A DNA stretch of 64,000 nt from positions 1-64,000 of the forward strand of contig CAZRYM010000003.1 in NCBI GenBank assembly GCA_964604305.1, in the 5' to 3' direction. Positions 53,349 to 62,519 of the stretch are shown one piece after another. The notes beneath the pieces are model-generated. The model was not told where the DNA came from. It saw nothing but the letters and a program-made list of their open reading frames with translations, and did no database searches. Within the stretch, counting starts at the first letter, position 1. Every line of letters begins with the position of its first letter. The translations under genes and the position numbers were made by a program. This stretch comes from JASUTC01 sp964604305 (GTDB taxonomy: Bacteria; Thermotogota; Thermotogae; MWEM01).

Positions 53349-54158
53349 TTAGTGTTCTTCTTCACCGGTAAATGCCTTTAAAGACTCCATTAATTTTGAT
53401 GTGATTCGACCTATTTTATATTTCTTTTTTCCCAATGACCTAATGGGGGCTATGCCGGCGCTAGTATGAGTTAAAAACAACTCATCCGATTCAAACAATT
53501 CCTTCTCTTCTACAAGTCTTTGTTGACATTGGATTTGACATTTTTCAGCCAGTTCAATTACTACTTCTCTTGTTATACCTGATAGAATTCCTGTTTCCAT
53601 GCAAGGTGTTATCAAAACATTGTTTTTTACAGCAAAGATGTTGGAGAAGGTTCCTTCAGCTACATAGCCTTCTCTGTTGAGCATGATGTAATCATAGAGT
53701 TTTTGAGGTTTTCTGATTCTGGAAAGAAAGACATCAAGGGCTGCAGTTGTTTTAATAGCTGTTCCGTTATGCATAAACGCCTGCCTTCTTATCTCTGAAA
53801 TATCTGTCAGTACCCCTGCTGAATATATTTTTGCATCGATCAAGGGAAAGCTCTTTATTTGGATGATCAAATCGGGATTTGATGTCAAATAGATTCTGAT
53901 ATAAGATTCATCTAAATTGTTGATATCAATACCTTCTTTGATAATCTGTTCCACTTCTTGAAAAGTATTGTTCAGTTCAATTTTCATGGCATTAGCTGAG
54001 TTCTTTAGCCTTTCGTAATGCCTTTTGAATTTAAATAATCGGCCTTTATACGTTCTGATGGTTTCGTAGACAACCCGAGCGCTTGTAAACCCAGGGTTAT
54101 TGATGGATATGGTTGCCATATCTTCTTCTATCCAATGTCCGTTAATGTATACCTTCAA
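53349..54158 (-). CDS. Class IV PLP-dependent aminotransferase (PabC / D-amino-acid / branched-chain type)
   Basis: 269 residues of the fold-type IV family. The PLP Lys is in AIKTTAALDVFL, the conserved Glu in VAEGTFSNIFAVK, and the phosphate-binding loop is in ETGILSGITREVV. Region HERLKNSANAM-like (HYERLKNSANAMKI) also fits. The three reactions of the family (aminodeoxychorismate lyase, D-amino acid and branched-chain aminotransferase) cannot be separated here. TTG 54158 has GAGGTG ten bases upstream and overlaps the mtaB end by 17 bases, so translation is coupled. Confidence 0.85.
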   Translation of the reverse strand: MKVYINGHWIEEDMATISINNPGFTSARVVYETIRTYKGRLFKFKRHYERLKNSANAMKIELNNTFQEVEQIIKEGIDINNLDESYIRIYLTSNPDLIIQIKSFPLIDAKIYSAGVLTDISEIRRQAFMHNGTAIKTTAALDVFLSRIRKPQKLYDYIMLNREGYVAEGTFSNIFAVKNNVLITPCMETGILSGITREVVIELAEKCQIQCQQRLVEEKELFESDELFLTHTSAGIAPIRSLGKKKYKIGRITSKLMESLKAFTGEEEH

Positions 54159-55473
54159 TGCTTGATTTCACCTCATCAGGTTCTGAATTTTGTGATATGT
54201 GAACAATTTTCACTTTAAGCCTCTCACCTTCATTATAGAGTTTACCATTTAAGGGAGAGATATGTTTTAAATAATATTCATCGTGTCCTATTAGCGCTTC
54301 ATTAGTGGTATTTTCTACAATAATCTCCCTAATTTTCCCTATGTGGTTATTACGAACATCTACTGAAATTCTCTTTGCTATAGAATCCATCGTTGAGGCA
54401 CGATTTTTCTTTGTGGTCCCATCGATCTGATTTTTAAATGAAGCAGCCGGTGTACCTTTTTTCATTGAATAACGGAAAATGTGGGTTTTTAAAGGTTTGA
54501 TTCTTTTTATTAAAACAAGACTATCTTCAAAATCCAACCGAGTTTCTCCCGGGAATCCAACGATTATATCACAGGATATTGAAAAAAGAGGGTCGATTTT
54601 TCTTAGTTTTTCAACTGCTTCAATAACTTTAACATTATCGTATTTTCTGTTCATTTTTTTTAGTATATTATTTGAACCACTTTGAATGGATAAATGAAGA
54701 TGATGGCAATATCTTTTGGATTTTAACTGTTCACACAATTCATCGGAAATATCTTCGGGATTCAGGGAGCTGAGTCTTATTCTAAAAGAGTCATCGACTT
54801 CGCAGTTGATTTTTTTAAGCAATCCTGAAAGGTTCAATCCATTCCACTCGTAAGCACCCAAGTTAATACCCGTCAGAATAAACTCTTGACATGTTTTTTC
54901 TCCAATGGCCTTTATTTCTGAGATAATTAAACCAGGGTCCTTTGAAACGGATTTAGTCCCCCTGACATGATATATCTTACAGTAAGAGCATGTGTTGTTG
55001 CAACCTTCCTGTATCATGATGTTTTGTCTGGTTTTATATCCAGAGTTGTTCAAAAAGCAAGTCAGTTCATCATGACGAAGCCAGTATGCTTTATCTATTT
55101 CTTGTATGGAATCAGGTATAGTTTGTTCAGATTGGATTTTGTTTACAATTTCAACTATATCCTTTTTTTCACCATTTCCAAAATGATAATCTGCTATAGT
55201 CCTCTTCTCAGGTTGCATGGCTTGAATACTGCAACCCATTGCTATGGTTCTTGCGTTTGGAGCTACTTTCTTTGCCCTTCTTATCATTTGCCTGGATTTT
55301 CTGTCAGCTTCATTTGTAACGGTACAGGTATTGATAATAACATAATCTGATTCAGGTGAAAGTGGTTCAACAACATACCCTTCATTTATAAGACACTGGG
55401 TCATAAAGTCAGTTTCGTACTGATTGACTTTACAACCCAGTGTTATGAAACTGCATTTCAATATTTTATTCAA
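54142..55473 (-). CDS. mtaB: tRNA t6A37 methylthiotransferase MtaB
   Basis: Radical SAM enzyme that converts t6A to ms2t6A at position 37 of ANN-reading tRNAs. 443 residues. The N-terminal UPF0004 domain has ITLGCKVNQYET and INTCTVTNEADRKSR, with Cys ligands of the auxiliary cluster. The radical SAM cysteines are in EGCNNTCSYCKIYHVRG. Then comes a C-terminal TRAM domain. The CKVNQYE run is the mark of MtaB rather than MiaB. TTG 55473 is used; GGAGGA lies 13 bases upstream, longer than ideal. Confidence 0.93.
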   Translation of the reverse strand: MNKILKCSFITLGCKVNQYETDFMTQCLINEGYVVEPLSPESDYVIINTCTVTNEADRKSRQMIRRAKKVAPNARTIAMGCSIQAMQPEKRTIADYHFGNGEKKDIVEIVNKIQSEQTIPDSIQEIDKAYWLRHDELTCFLNNSGYKTRQNIMIQEGCNNTCSYCKIYHVRGTKSVSKDPGLIISEIKAIGEKTCQEFILTGINLGAYEWNGLNLSGLLKKINCEVDDSFRIRLSSLNPEDISDELCEQLKSKRYCHHLHLSIQSGSNNILKKMNRKYDNVKVIEAVEKLRKIDPLFSISCDIIVGFPGETRLDFEDSLVLIKRIKPLKTHIFRYSMKKGTPAASFKNQIDGTTKKNRASTMDSIAKRISVDVRNNHIGKIREIIVENTTNEALIGHDEYYLKHISPLNGKLYNEGERLKVKIVHISQNSEPDEVKSSIEGIH

Positions 55474-55482
55474 TTTATTCTT

Positions 55483-55953
55483 TCATTCCTCCGTTTTTAC
55501 ATCTTCCTCTTCCAATTCTTTCAGCACACCTAACAATATTCTGGAACGATTTACGAGACCTGTTAATCGCTCTTCTTCATCTACAACACATAATGAGAAA
55601 AATTTATGGCGGATTAGCAAATCAGATGCATGTAACAAGGTGTCATTTTCTTTCACTGAAATGACAGATTTGGCCATGTATTTGCTGATAGGTTCATCTT
55701 TTATAAGGTAAAGCTTTTTTTTCAGTTGATTGGTATCGGGTATGAACGAAGCAGACTGTAGCATACCAAAATAAGAGGGGATTACTGCATTAACCACGTC
55801 ATTCTCACTGATATAGCCTAATATTCGCATTTCATCATCCACAACAGGCATTCCTGTTCTGATGTGATTTGCGCATAATCTGATAAATCTTTCTACAGTC
55901 TCATCTTCAAATATCGCAGATATATCCCTTATCATAATGTCCCCAACTTTCAT
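55483..55953 (-). CDS. Tandem CBS-domain protein
   Basis: 156 residues made of two CBS motifs: MKVGDIMIRDISAIFEDETVERFIRLC with GMPVVDDEMRILGYISENDVV, then PISKYMAKSVISVKENDTLLHASDLLIRHKFFSLCVVDEEERLTGLVNRSRIL. Such pairs bind adenine nucleotides. It lies nine bases from the PfkB-type kinase gene and ten from mtaB, so it may sense energy state for a neighbour; that is inference. Confidence 0.88.
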   Translation of the reverse strand: MKVGDIMIRDISAIFEDETVERFIRLCANHIRTGMPVVDDEMRILGYISENDVVNAVIPSYFGMLQSASFIPDTNQLKKKLYLIKDEPISKYMAKSVISVKENDTLLHASDLLIRHKFFSLCVVDEEERLTGLVNRSRILLGVLKELEEEDVKTEE

Positions 55954-55962
55954 ATTATCACC

Positions 55963-56928
55963 TCAATCCAGTTTCTCTACTTTAATGTTTTCGAGATTAT
56001 TTTGAATATCTGAAAGTGAAGGCATCTCTTTTTTTAAGTAATTGGTTTTTGCCAACGCCGCTGCCATTCCAAATTTCGCTCTTTCCAGAAGTGAATTTTC
56101 AGTTGATAAATAATCATAGACCATTGCTGCTACATATGCATCCCCTGTTCCCAATAAATGAGATTCATCCAGTTCACCATCTTTTACAGTCAAGATCCAA
56201 GCCCCATCCTGTGTAAAGATCAAATCATGTTTGAATTGATAGGAGATAACTACAAGCTCTGCACCATAACTGATGATTTCTTTACCGGCTTCTATATATT
56301 CATTTAGGCTTTCCACTTCCTTACCCAAAATCTTGTTGGTGCTTCTCATATCCGGTCTAACAACTTCCGGGCAACATTTTTTAACAGTATTGGTAAGTAA
56401 TTGTCCCCTGGCCTCAAGATAGACTTTATTGCCATTTTCTTTTGCCTTTTCCGTTAATATAGAATATGTGTCAAGTGGTACTCCAACGGGAACTGATCCC
56501 GAAATAACTGTTATTTTTGTCCTTGATACAACAGTGTTAAACAGTTTCATGAAGTGAAGGAGATCCGGTTCCTGAACAACCGGTCCGGGAGCGTTTATTT
56601 CAGTTATGTAATGATTGATTTCATCCAGTATTGAAATATTTTCTCTGCTTTCACCATCTATGTGAATGAAATTTAAGGTTACCTTTGGATATCTTTTCCT
56701 GAGTTCCTCTGAAATGATCCTTCCGGTATATCCTCCAAGGAAGCCCATGGCGATGCTAGGTGTTCCATTTAACTCGCACAGCATCATGGAAACGTTTATT
56801 CCTTTTCCTCCGGGATCGCTTATTAATTTTTCTCTTTCAAATATGCGATGAAGTGTATTTAATTCAAAATGAGGTATTATGATCTCCCTATCCAATGCCG
56901 GATTCATTGTGATCGTTAAAACTTCCAT
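55963..56928 (-). CDS. PfkB-family sugar kinase (1-phosphofructokinase-like), divergent
   Basis: 321 residues. It begins MEVLTITMNPALDREI, as in FruK/LacC, and has the first signature ISDPGGKGINVSMML. The C-terminal catalytic motif is LLGTGDAYVAAMV, keeping the base Asp. Two regions differ from active relatives: the usual LIKPN is VVRPDMRS, and the ATP-loop VSxGxxG is replaced by VISYQFKHDLIF. The fold is clear; activity and substrate are less so. GGAGATGGG precedes the ATG. Confidence 0.82.
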   Translation of the reverse strand: MEVLTITMNPALDREIIIPHFELNTLHRIFEREKLISDPGGKGINVSMMLCELNGTPSIAMGFLGGYTGRIISEELRKRYPKVTLNFIHIDGESRENISILDEINHYITEINAPGPVVQEPDLLHFMKLFNTVVSRTKITVISGSVPVGVPLDTYSILTEKAKENGNKVYLEARGQLLTNTVKKCCPEVVRPDMRSTNKILGKEVESLNEYIEAGKEIISYGAELVVISYQFKHDLIFTQDGAWILTVKDGELDESHLLGTGDAYVAAMVYDYLSTENSLLERAKFGMAAALAKTNYLKKEMPSLSDIQNNLENIKVEKLD

Positions 56929-56967
56929 CTTCCCATCTCCTCTCTCAAATGAAACGTGAATGTTCCC

Positions 56968-59061
56968 TTATGTTTCAAGTGTTATTTCCACCTGATCTCC
57001 TTCGTTCAATAAATCCATGAAGGCGGCTTTTTTTTCGTTTACGGTGATATTAAAACTTTTTAGACTGTTGGAATCGATATCCATTAACCCAAAAAGGTCT
57101 ATGACCTTGGGATTTTCTTCAATAAATTCAATGTCAACAATGGCACCATGATAGAGAACACTATCTGGTTCAGCTTTTACCCCATCGACTGATATTTTTA
57201 AGGATGTGACGGGAATTTTCATTTCCTTTGCATTGACTAAGACTTTACAGTGTTTTTGATCAATGCTTTTTGTTAGCCTGCTGACAGTTGGTGTCAATGA
57301 TCTCTCTTTTATGAGAATGTTGTCACCTGAGATGATCTGATCACTTAACTCAAGTTTTCTGTCTCCTCTAAAGATTTCTGATTCTTTGACTTTGAGTGCT
57401 TGCCCTTTACCATTAACAACAATATTTATAAGCTCTTCTTTCTTCTTTGACATTTTCTCGAGAATATAGGCAACTGTACAATAACTCAACGAATTGATTA
57501 TATCGCCATCTTTTATCTGTACGTCATTACTGCATATTTCACCGTTCACCTTAGCTTGAGGTAAAAAATCAAAGCTTTCACCGTTTACTGTACAGGATAT
57601 GGGGTGGAGGATTTCTGATAAATAGGTTTCCGGACTTTTACCCACTTTTCCGGGCATGAATTCGATAATATCTCCATGCTGAAGCCTTGAATGAATTCCA
57701 CCCTTTTCACCATTGATAATAATGTCCGCAGTCTTACCAGGTGTTCCTTTGAGTATTTTTAATTCTCCGTTAAAATCAAATGTTATGGCGGGTCCGGGTT
57801 TTCCAACTATTTCATCTACCCTGTATCCAATTTGTAATAGGGCTTGCATGACTGTGTTTTTTGAATCCATTCCCATCAAATCAACCGGTTTTTCGTTTAC
57901 CATAACTCTAACAAAGACACTTCCTGTATTGGTGTCTACGCTGTTGGCAATACTAACGGGGGTAATATATTCACTTCCTGCCAAAGTTTTCGTTTTGTCA
58001 TGAACGTTTTGTAGATTTTCTATGCTTTTTAGGGCGACACGATTTTTAGGAAGCTCCAATTTTTGAGCTAATAATTCAGTAAAGAAAGGAGCGCGTGCTC
58101 CTCCCCCAACTACCATGACAGCAACGGGAGACTTTCCATTTAGGTTAAAGACTTCTTCAGAAATTTTCGAGGTGATTTCATCGATGACGGGTTTTATCAC
58201 CGCGTAAAATTTTTCTTTGGTTATATTGATTGGGGTATCAAGTATGTCTTTGACTTCGATTTCTTCCTGTTGGCAGTCACTTAAGGTCCTTTTGACCTTT
58301 TCTCCGGTATTAAAATCTATGAGGTACTCTTCACAAAGTCGTTCTGTGATTTCATCCCCCGCCATAGGTACCATGCCATAGGCGATTACGGTACCATCTC
58401 TCGATATGGCTATATCACTTGTTCCTGCTCCCACATCAATAAGAGCGATATTTAACTTCCTCAAATCAGGGGGTACAACCAGATTCATGGCAGCTATTGG
58501 TTCAAGAGTGATATGTTCAGGAGTTAAGTTGGACAACTCCAGTACGTTCATCATTGCATTTACGATATATGCAGGTAGAAATGCGGAAATGACCTTTACA
58601 GAAATCTTTCTGCCTCTTTGTCCTTCAAGATTTTTAATCCATTCATCATCAAGTGAATAATAAAGAACCGAATAACCCACACAGTACATTTCTTTTCCAT
58701 CTGTTTCAAGCGACTCTATTGACTTGTTAATGGCTTCCATTTCCAGTATTCTGACCGTGTCTTTAGCAATCGCATGCTCGTTTGTGACATCCATCCAGGA
58801 TTCTCCTATTGATGTCTTTAAAAACCTTCCGGCAAGCGCTACAGATGCTTTGTCAATCTTTATGTCATTTTTTTCTTTTAGCGAATTGGTAATTTGTTGA
58901 ACGATTTTTGTTACTTTGTTTACATCATGAATGGCTCCATCTAGCATAGCCCGTTCTTCATGTTCCATTATCAGTGTGTCGTATATGGTAATCGATGATT
59001 CATATTTTTCCGCTAAAACGCCTATAACCGTTCGTGTGCCGATATCAAGTGCGTATATCAA
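56968..59061 (-). CDS. FtsA-like actin-fold ATPase with a long beta-rich C-terminal tail
   Basis: About 697 residues. Residues 1-380 are an FtsA/PilM-type actin fold: phosphate-1 YALDIGTRTVIG, SHS2-like 1C insert (KASVALAGRFLKTS), phosphate-2 ALIDVGAGTSDIAI and the adenosine loop VMVVGGGARAPFF. The remaining 310 residues are not in normal FtsA and look like a chain of small beta-grasp-like units, each with a strand ending in V-x-V-N-G or similar (VRVMVNEK, CTVNGESF, IVVNGKGQ, VLVNAKEM, ITVNEKKA). No FtsZ is adjacent and no membrane-binding helix is seen at the end. TTG 59061 has GGGGTG seven bases upstream. Confidence 0.8.
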   Translation of the reverse strand: MIYALDIGTRTVIGVLAEKYESSITIYDTLIMEHEERAMLDGAIHDVNKVTKIVQQITNSLKEKNDIKIDKASVALAGRFLKTSIGESWMDVTNEHAIAKDTVRILEMEAINKSIESLETDGKEMYCVGYSVLYYSLDDEWIKNLEGQRGRKISVKVISAFLPAYIVNAMMNVLELSNLTPEHITLEPIAAMNLVVPPDLRKLNIALIDVGAGTSDIAISRDGTVIAYGMVPMAGDEITERLCEEYLIDFNTGEKVKRTLSDCQQEEIEVKDILDTPINITKEKFYAVIKPVIDEITSKISEEVFNLNGKSPVAVMVVGGGARAPFFTELLAQKLELPKNRVALKSIENLQNVHDKTKTLAGSEYITPVSIANSVDTNTGSVFVRVMVNEKPVDLMGMDSKNTVMQALLQIGYRVDEIVGKPGPAITFDFNGELKILKGTPGKTADIIINGEKGGIHSRLQHGDIIEFMPGKVGKSPETYLSEILHPISCTVNGESFDFLPQAKVNGEICSNDVQIKDGDIINSLSYCTVAYILEKMSKKKEELINIVVNGKGQALKVKESEIFRGDRKLELSDQIISGDNILIKERSLTPTVSRLTKSIDQKHCKVLVNAKEMKIPVTSLKISVDGVKAEPDSVLYHGAIVDIEFIEENPKVIDLFGLMDIDSNSLKSFNITVNEKKAAFMDLLNEGDQVEITLET

Positions 59062-59098
59062 ATCAAAACACCCCTGTATCCTGAGATTTTTCATGTCA

Positions 59099-59104
59099 AT
59101 TATA
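59099..59104 (-). promoter_or_regulatory. Candidate -10 for the FtsA-like gene and downstream operon
   Basis: Minus-strand TATAAT at 59099-59104, about 40 bases before the TTG start. The -35 region is weak. It may drive the genes down to the class IV aminotransferase, which lie within 10-40 bases of one another or overlap. Confidence 0.4.
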
Positions 59105-59183
59105 CAGCATTCATTTATGGTTTGGTAAAAAAAGGATAAAAACACGATATATGAATAGAACTCGAAGTAATTATACCATAGAG

Positions 59184-62100
59184 TTAATCGAACATTTCGC
59201 GGATATCTTCTGCAGAAATTTCTTTATCAACATCAGAAGACACTTCTACAACATCATTAACAATTTCCATTTTTTTATTCTGTAACTCAAGGACTTTCTC
59301 TTCGATTGTTGAAGAACTGATCATACGATAAACCATAACCGGCCTTGTTTGGCCAATTCTGTGAGTTCTGTCAATGGCTTGCATTTCAACTGCAGGATTC
59401 CACCAGGGATCCAGAATGATAACATAATCGGCTTCAGTGAGATTTAAACCTACTCCACCTACTTTTAATGTCATTAAGAGAATTTTTTGCTCAGTCTCGT
59501 TTTTAAATTGGTTCAATATCTGTTCCCTGTTTCTTGTTGAGCCATCAATGGTAAGATTATTTGTATCTCTACTCTTTAGTTCTCTTTTTACTATTTCAAG
59601 CATGGAAGAAAATTGAGAAAACACGATGATTTTGTGGCCTTCAGATGTGATTTCTTCAAGTAATTCCAATAAAGAATCTAATTTTCCCGATCCGATCTGT
59701 TCGTTCTTTATGAACATTTCAGGATGAGTTGCGATTTGTCGTAATCTTAAAATATGTTTTAGGATTTGAAATCGATTGGTATTCCATTCTTCCTGTGTTT
59801 GAGTCATTTCTTTTACTTCCTGCTTTACACGCATATAATAATTAACATATAATTCTTCCTGACTTTCTGTCATATCCACATAGAAATTCTTGATGGTTTT
59901 TGGTGGTAAATCCTTAAGTACCTCTTCTTTTTTTCTTCTAAGCATGAGTGGTTTAATCTTCTTCTGGAGAATTTTGTAGTTTTGTTCATAAATCCTTTTA
60001 TATTCTTTGTTAGTTCCAAAAAAACCGGGGATCAGAAAATCAAAAAGACTTTTGAGATCGCTAATTGAATTTTCTATGGGTGTACCAGTTAAGGCTATTT
60101 TGTGTTTGGCAGTAAGTTTTTTCATTTCCTTAAATGTTTTTGTTTGGTTGTTTTTTAGGTTTTGAGCTTCATCAACGATGCAATAATCAAATTGTTCTTT
60201 GTTAAAGAAGACAGAGTCATTTCTAAAGGTTCCATAGGTTGTGATCCAAATGTGGCGCTTTTTCTCCCTTAATTCTTTCCTTTCGTTTTTGGTGCCATGA
60301 TATATCTCACTCTTTAAAAGGGGGGCAAATCTTTCGATTTCTTTCTTCCAGTTTTTGAGTAGTGATTTAGGACAAATTATGATTCCGTTCAGTTCAAAAT
60401 TTCTTTCGAAATATGACAGGAGAAGACATATCGTTTGTACGGTTTTTCCCAACCCCATATCATCAGCTAAAACCCCATTCAGATTAAATTCTTCCAGAAA
60501 TCTTAACCAGTTATACCCACTGATTTGATATTCTCTAAGAGTTCCGTTGAAGCTTTTAGGGATTAAGTATTCTTTTATTCCAGAAAAATCTTCTGTCATA
60601 CTGATAATATTTGATGCTTTTTCATCGAGCTCCTTAGAGTCGTATTCGTTTAATTCCTGTAGGATATCATACCTATGCCACCCTTCTTTCATGTTTTTCT
60701 TTAAATTCTTAATCTTGCCACTTAATTTTTTAAGCTTATTCAATTCTCGTTTATCTAATCTATAAAATTGGCCATCAATTTCTATAAATTCATTATTATC
60801 CTTTATTGTTTTTATAACATTTTCAAAGGGAACTTCCTTGTCATCTGCGGTTACGCTAAAATTCATTTCGAACCAATTGATTCCGGATTTAACGTCCACA
60901 GCTACAATGGTTTTGGGATGTTGAATCTTAGTTAGTTTTTTATCACAATCAAGGATCACATTGTCAGAATGCTTGATGAATAATTCATCGATAATCTTCA
61001 AAACATCTTCAAGACTTAACTCCCAATAATACTCATAATTTTCTTCTTTCACCATTGTCAGATTGTTTTTTAACACATCCAACTGTTCTTGCTCGAAAAT
61101 CCGATCTCTAATGTACATCTTTCCTTTTTCAACATCAACGATCTCGTTTTTAAGGTTTTCAGGACTAATCCTGATTCCCGAGTAAGAAAACTCAAGTTTA
61201 AACAGAAATAAATCTCCTTTTCTTTCGATGATCCAAACTGCCTTTTTTTCAGCATCTTGAACTTGCAAAGGTATTTGAACATCCAGTTCTTTATCAAAAT
61301 GTACTCCCATGGTTATAAGAGGTGCCAAAATGTCTTTTTTAATCAATTCTTTTTGCATTTCCTCAGGGTTAAATAAAACGGTCTCCAAGTTATTCTTGCC
61401 ATGGTAAAGATGCCGAATTTGAGCTTGATTTAAAGGTGATATCAAGGGATAGATGATATCTTTTATGATGAGTCCGGATTTGTTTGTCTCGCCATATACC
61501 GGTATGTATTTCCCGGAGCTGTAATTTGACGATTCTGTTATCGAATCAGCATCGATAAATATTCCTTCATCTTCATTGATAAATTCGAGTTTTAGTTGAT
61601 TTTCTTTTTTCTTCAAAATTAAAAACAGTGCCGGACCAAATTCAACTTTCCGTTTTTTGTGTTCAAAATAAATATAAGGGAACCCGGAAAAAACCTTTTT
61701 AAATTTATGCACATCTTTTAGACTAAATGAATCGTGTTTATATTTGATGATATTGAGCAGCTGTGAAAACCTGGGGTCATAAAATGAGGTCAACTCGTTC
61801 AAAGACACTTCTCTTCGGCCTGTTTTCACGGGGTTTCCTTTTACTCCAAGCTTTTGTTCATAAACGATTATTTCCAGATCATTCATTGTTTTATGAAGTT
61901 CTAAAACTAATACCTTGGACTCATATTGACTGAGCATATCCAGTAGATTGGTAGATTTTTTTGATTCCAATTCATTGATGAAGTTTTTTACTGTGCTTTT
62001 ATTTTTGTACTCTTTGTGTTTTCTTCTTAATAAATTGAGTCTATTTGCTGATTTATATTCATCTTTTATCTGATCTTTATTTTCCAGCGCTTTGATTATG

Positions 62101-62399
62101 AGGGCACCGATATGTTTGCAAATGTTTCCACTTAAAAAATGAGTGCATGTACAGTAAAACTCAATATTTTTATCTTTGAGTTCAATTTCGGTAAAATAAT
62201 CTTCTGTCCCTCTGATAAGGGCTTGAAATTTTATAAGACCGGGTTCAACATTTATGGAATAATTTAATATCCTACCAATATTGTAATAAATATTGGCTTT
62301 TTCCTTTATCGATGTAGGTAATTTTTTAAAGGATTCATAAAGAAGATCCGTTTTCTTTTCCAACCATTCTTTTGTTTCTTCGTTGTTTAAATTTTTAAT
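59184..62399 (-). CDS. SWIM-domain SNF2-family helicase / ATPase
   Basis: About 1071 residues. The N-terminal SWIM zinc finger is FYCTCTHFLSGNICKHIGALI. A long middle region follows, then the SNF2 motor: motif I ADDMGLGKTVQT, II VDEAQNLKN, III ALTGTPIENS, V LMTLKVGGVGLNLTEA and VI DRTHRIGQ. Such proteins remodel DNA-protein complexes; the precise role is unknown. Start: ATT 62399 is seven bases after GGGGG and gives a natural N-terminus KNLNNEETKEWLEKK; the first canonical start, TTG 62363, has only a weak site. Monocistronic, divergent from the NifX-like gene. Confidence 0.9.
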   Translation of the reverse strand: MKNLNNEETKEWLEKKTDLLYESFKKLPTSIKEKANIYYNIGRILNYSINVEPGLIKFQALIRGTEDYFTEIELKDKNIEFYCTCTHFLSGNICKHIGALIIKALENKDQIKDEYKSANRLNLLRRKHKEYKNKSTVKNFINELESKKSTNLLDMLSQYESKVLVLELHKTMNDLEIIVYEQKLGVKGNPVKTGRREVSLNELTSFYDPRFSQLLNIIKYKHDSFSLKDVHKFKKVFSGFPYIYFEHKKRKVEFGPALFLILKKKENQLKLEFINEDEGIFIDADSITESSNYSSGKYIPVYGETNKSGLIIKDIIYPLISPLNQAQIRHLYHGKNNLETVLFNPEEMQKELIKKDILAPLITMGVHFDKELDVQIPLQVQDAEKKAVWIIERKGDLFLFKLEFSYSGIRISPENLKNEIVDVEKGKMYIRDRIFEQEQLDVLKNNLTMVKEENYEYYWELSLEDVLKIIDELFIKHSDNVILDCDKKLTKIQHPKTIVAVDVKSGINWFEMNFSVTADDKEVPFENVIKTIKDNNEFIEIDGQFYRLDKRELNKLKKLSGKIKNLKKNMKEGWHRYDILQELNEYDSKELDEKASNIISMTEDFSGIKEYLIPKSFNGTLREYQISGYNWLRFLEEFNLNGVLADDMGLGKTVQTICLLLSYFERNFELNGIIICPKSLLKNWKKEIERFAPLLKSEIYHGTKNERKELREKKRHIWITTYGTFRNDSVFFNKEQFDYCIVDEAQNLKNNQTKTFKEMKKLTAKHKIALTGTPIENSISDLKSLFDFLIPGFFGTNKEYKRIYEQNYKILQKKIKPLMLRRKKEEVLKDLPPKTIKNFYVDMTESQEELYVNYYMRVKQEVKEMTQTQEEWNTNRFQILKHILRLRQIATHPEMFIKNEQIGSGKLDSLLELLEEITSEGHKIIVFSQFSSMLEIVKRELKSRDTNNLTIDGSTRNREQILNQFKNETEQKILLMTLKVGGVGLNLTEADYVIILDPWWNPAVEMQAIDRTHRIGQTRPVMVYRMISSSTIEEKVLELQNKKMEIVNDVVEVSSDVDKEISAEDIREMFD

Positions 62400-62449
62400 G
62401 CATATTCCCCCAATAATAAATTTTCAACTTTATATTTTAACATTTTTTT

Positions 62450-62482
62450 GTGTTTTGAAAAAACACTTCATTTTGTTATAAT
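62450..62482 (+). promoter_or_regulatory. Promoter for the NifX-like gene with overlapping dyad
   Basis: TTGAAA (62455-62460), 16-bp spacer, extended -10 TGTTATAAT (hexamer 62477-62482). The dyad GTGTTTT-GAA-AAAACAC (62450-62466) covers the -35 and lies between the divergent start regions. Confidence 0.5.
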
Positions 62483-62519
62483 ATCATATATTTAAAAAAC
62501 ATATATCTGGAGGTCGGAA

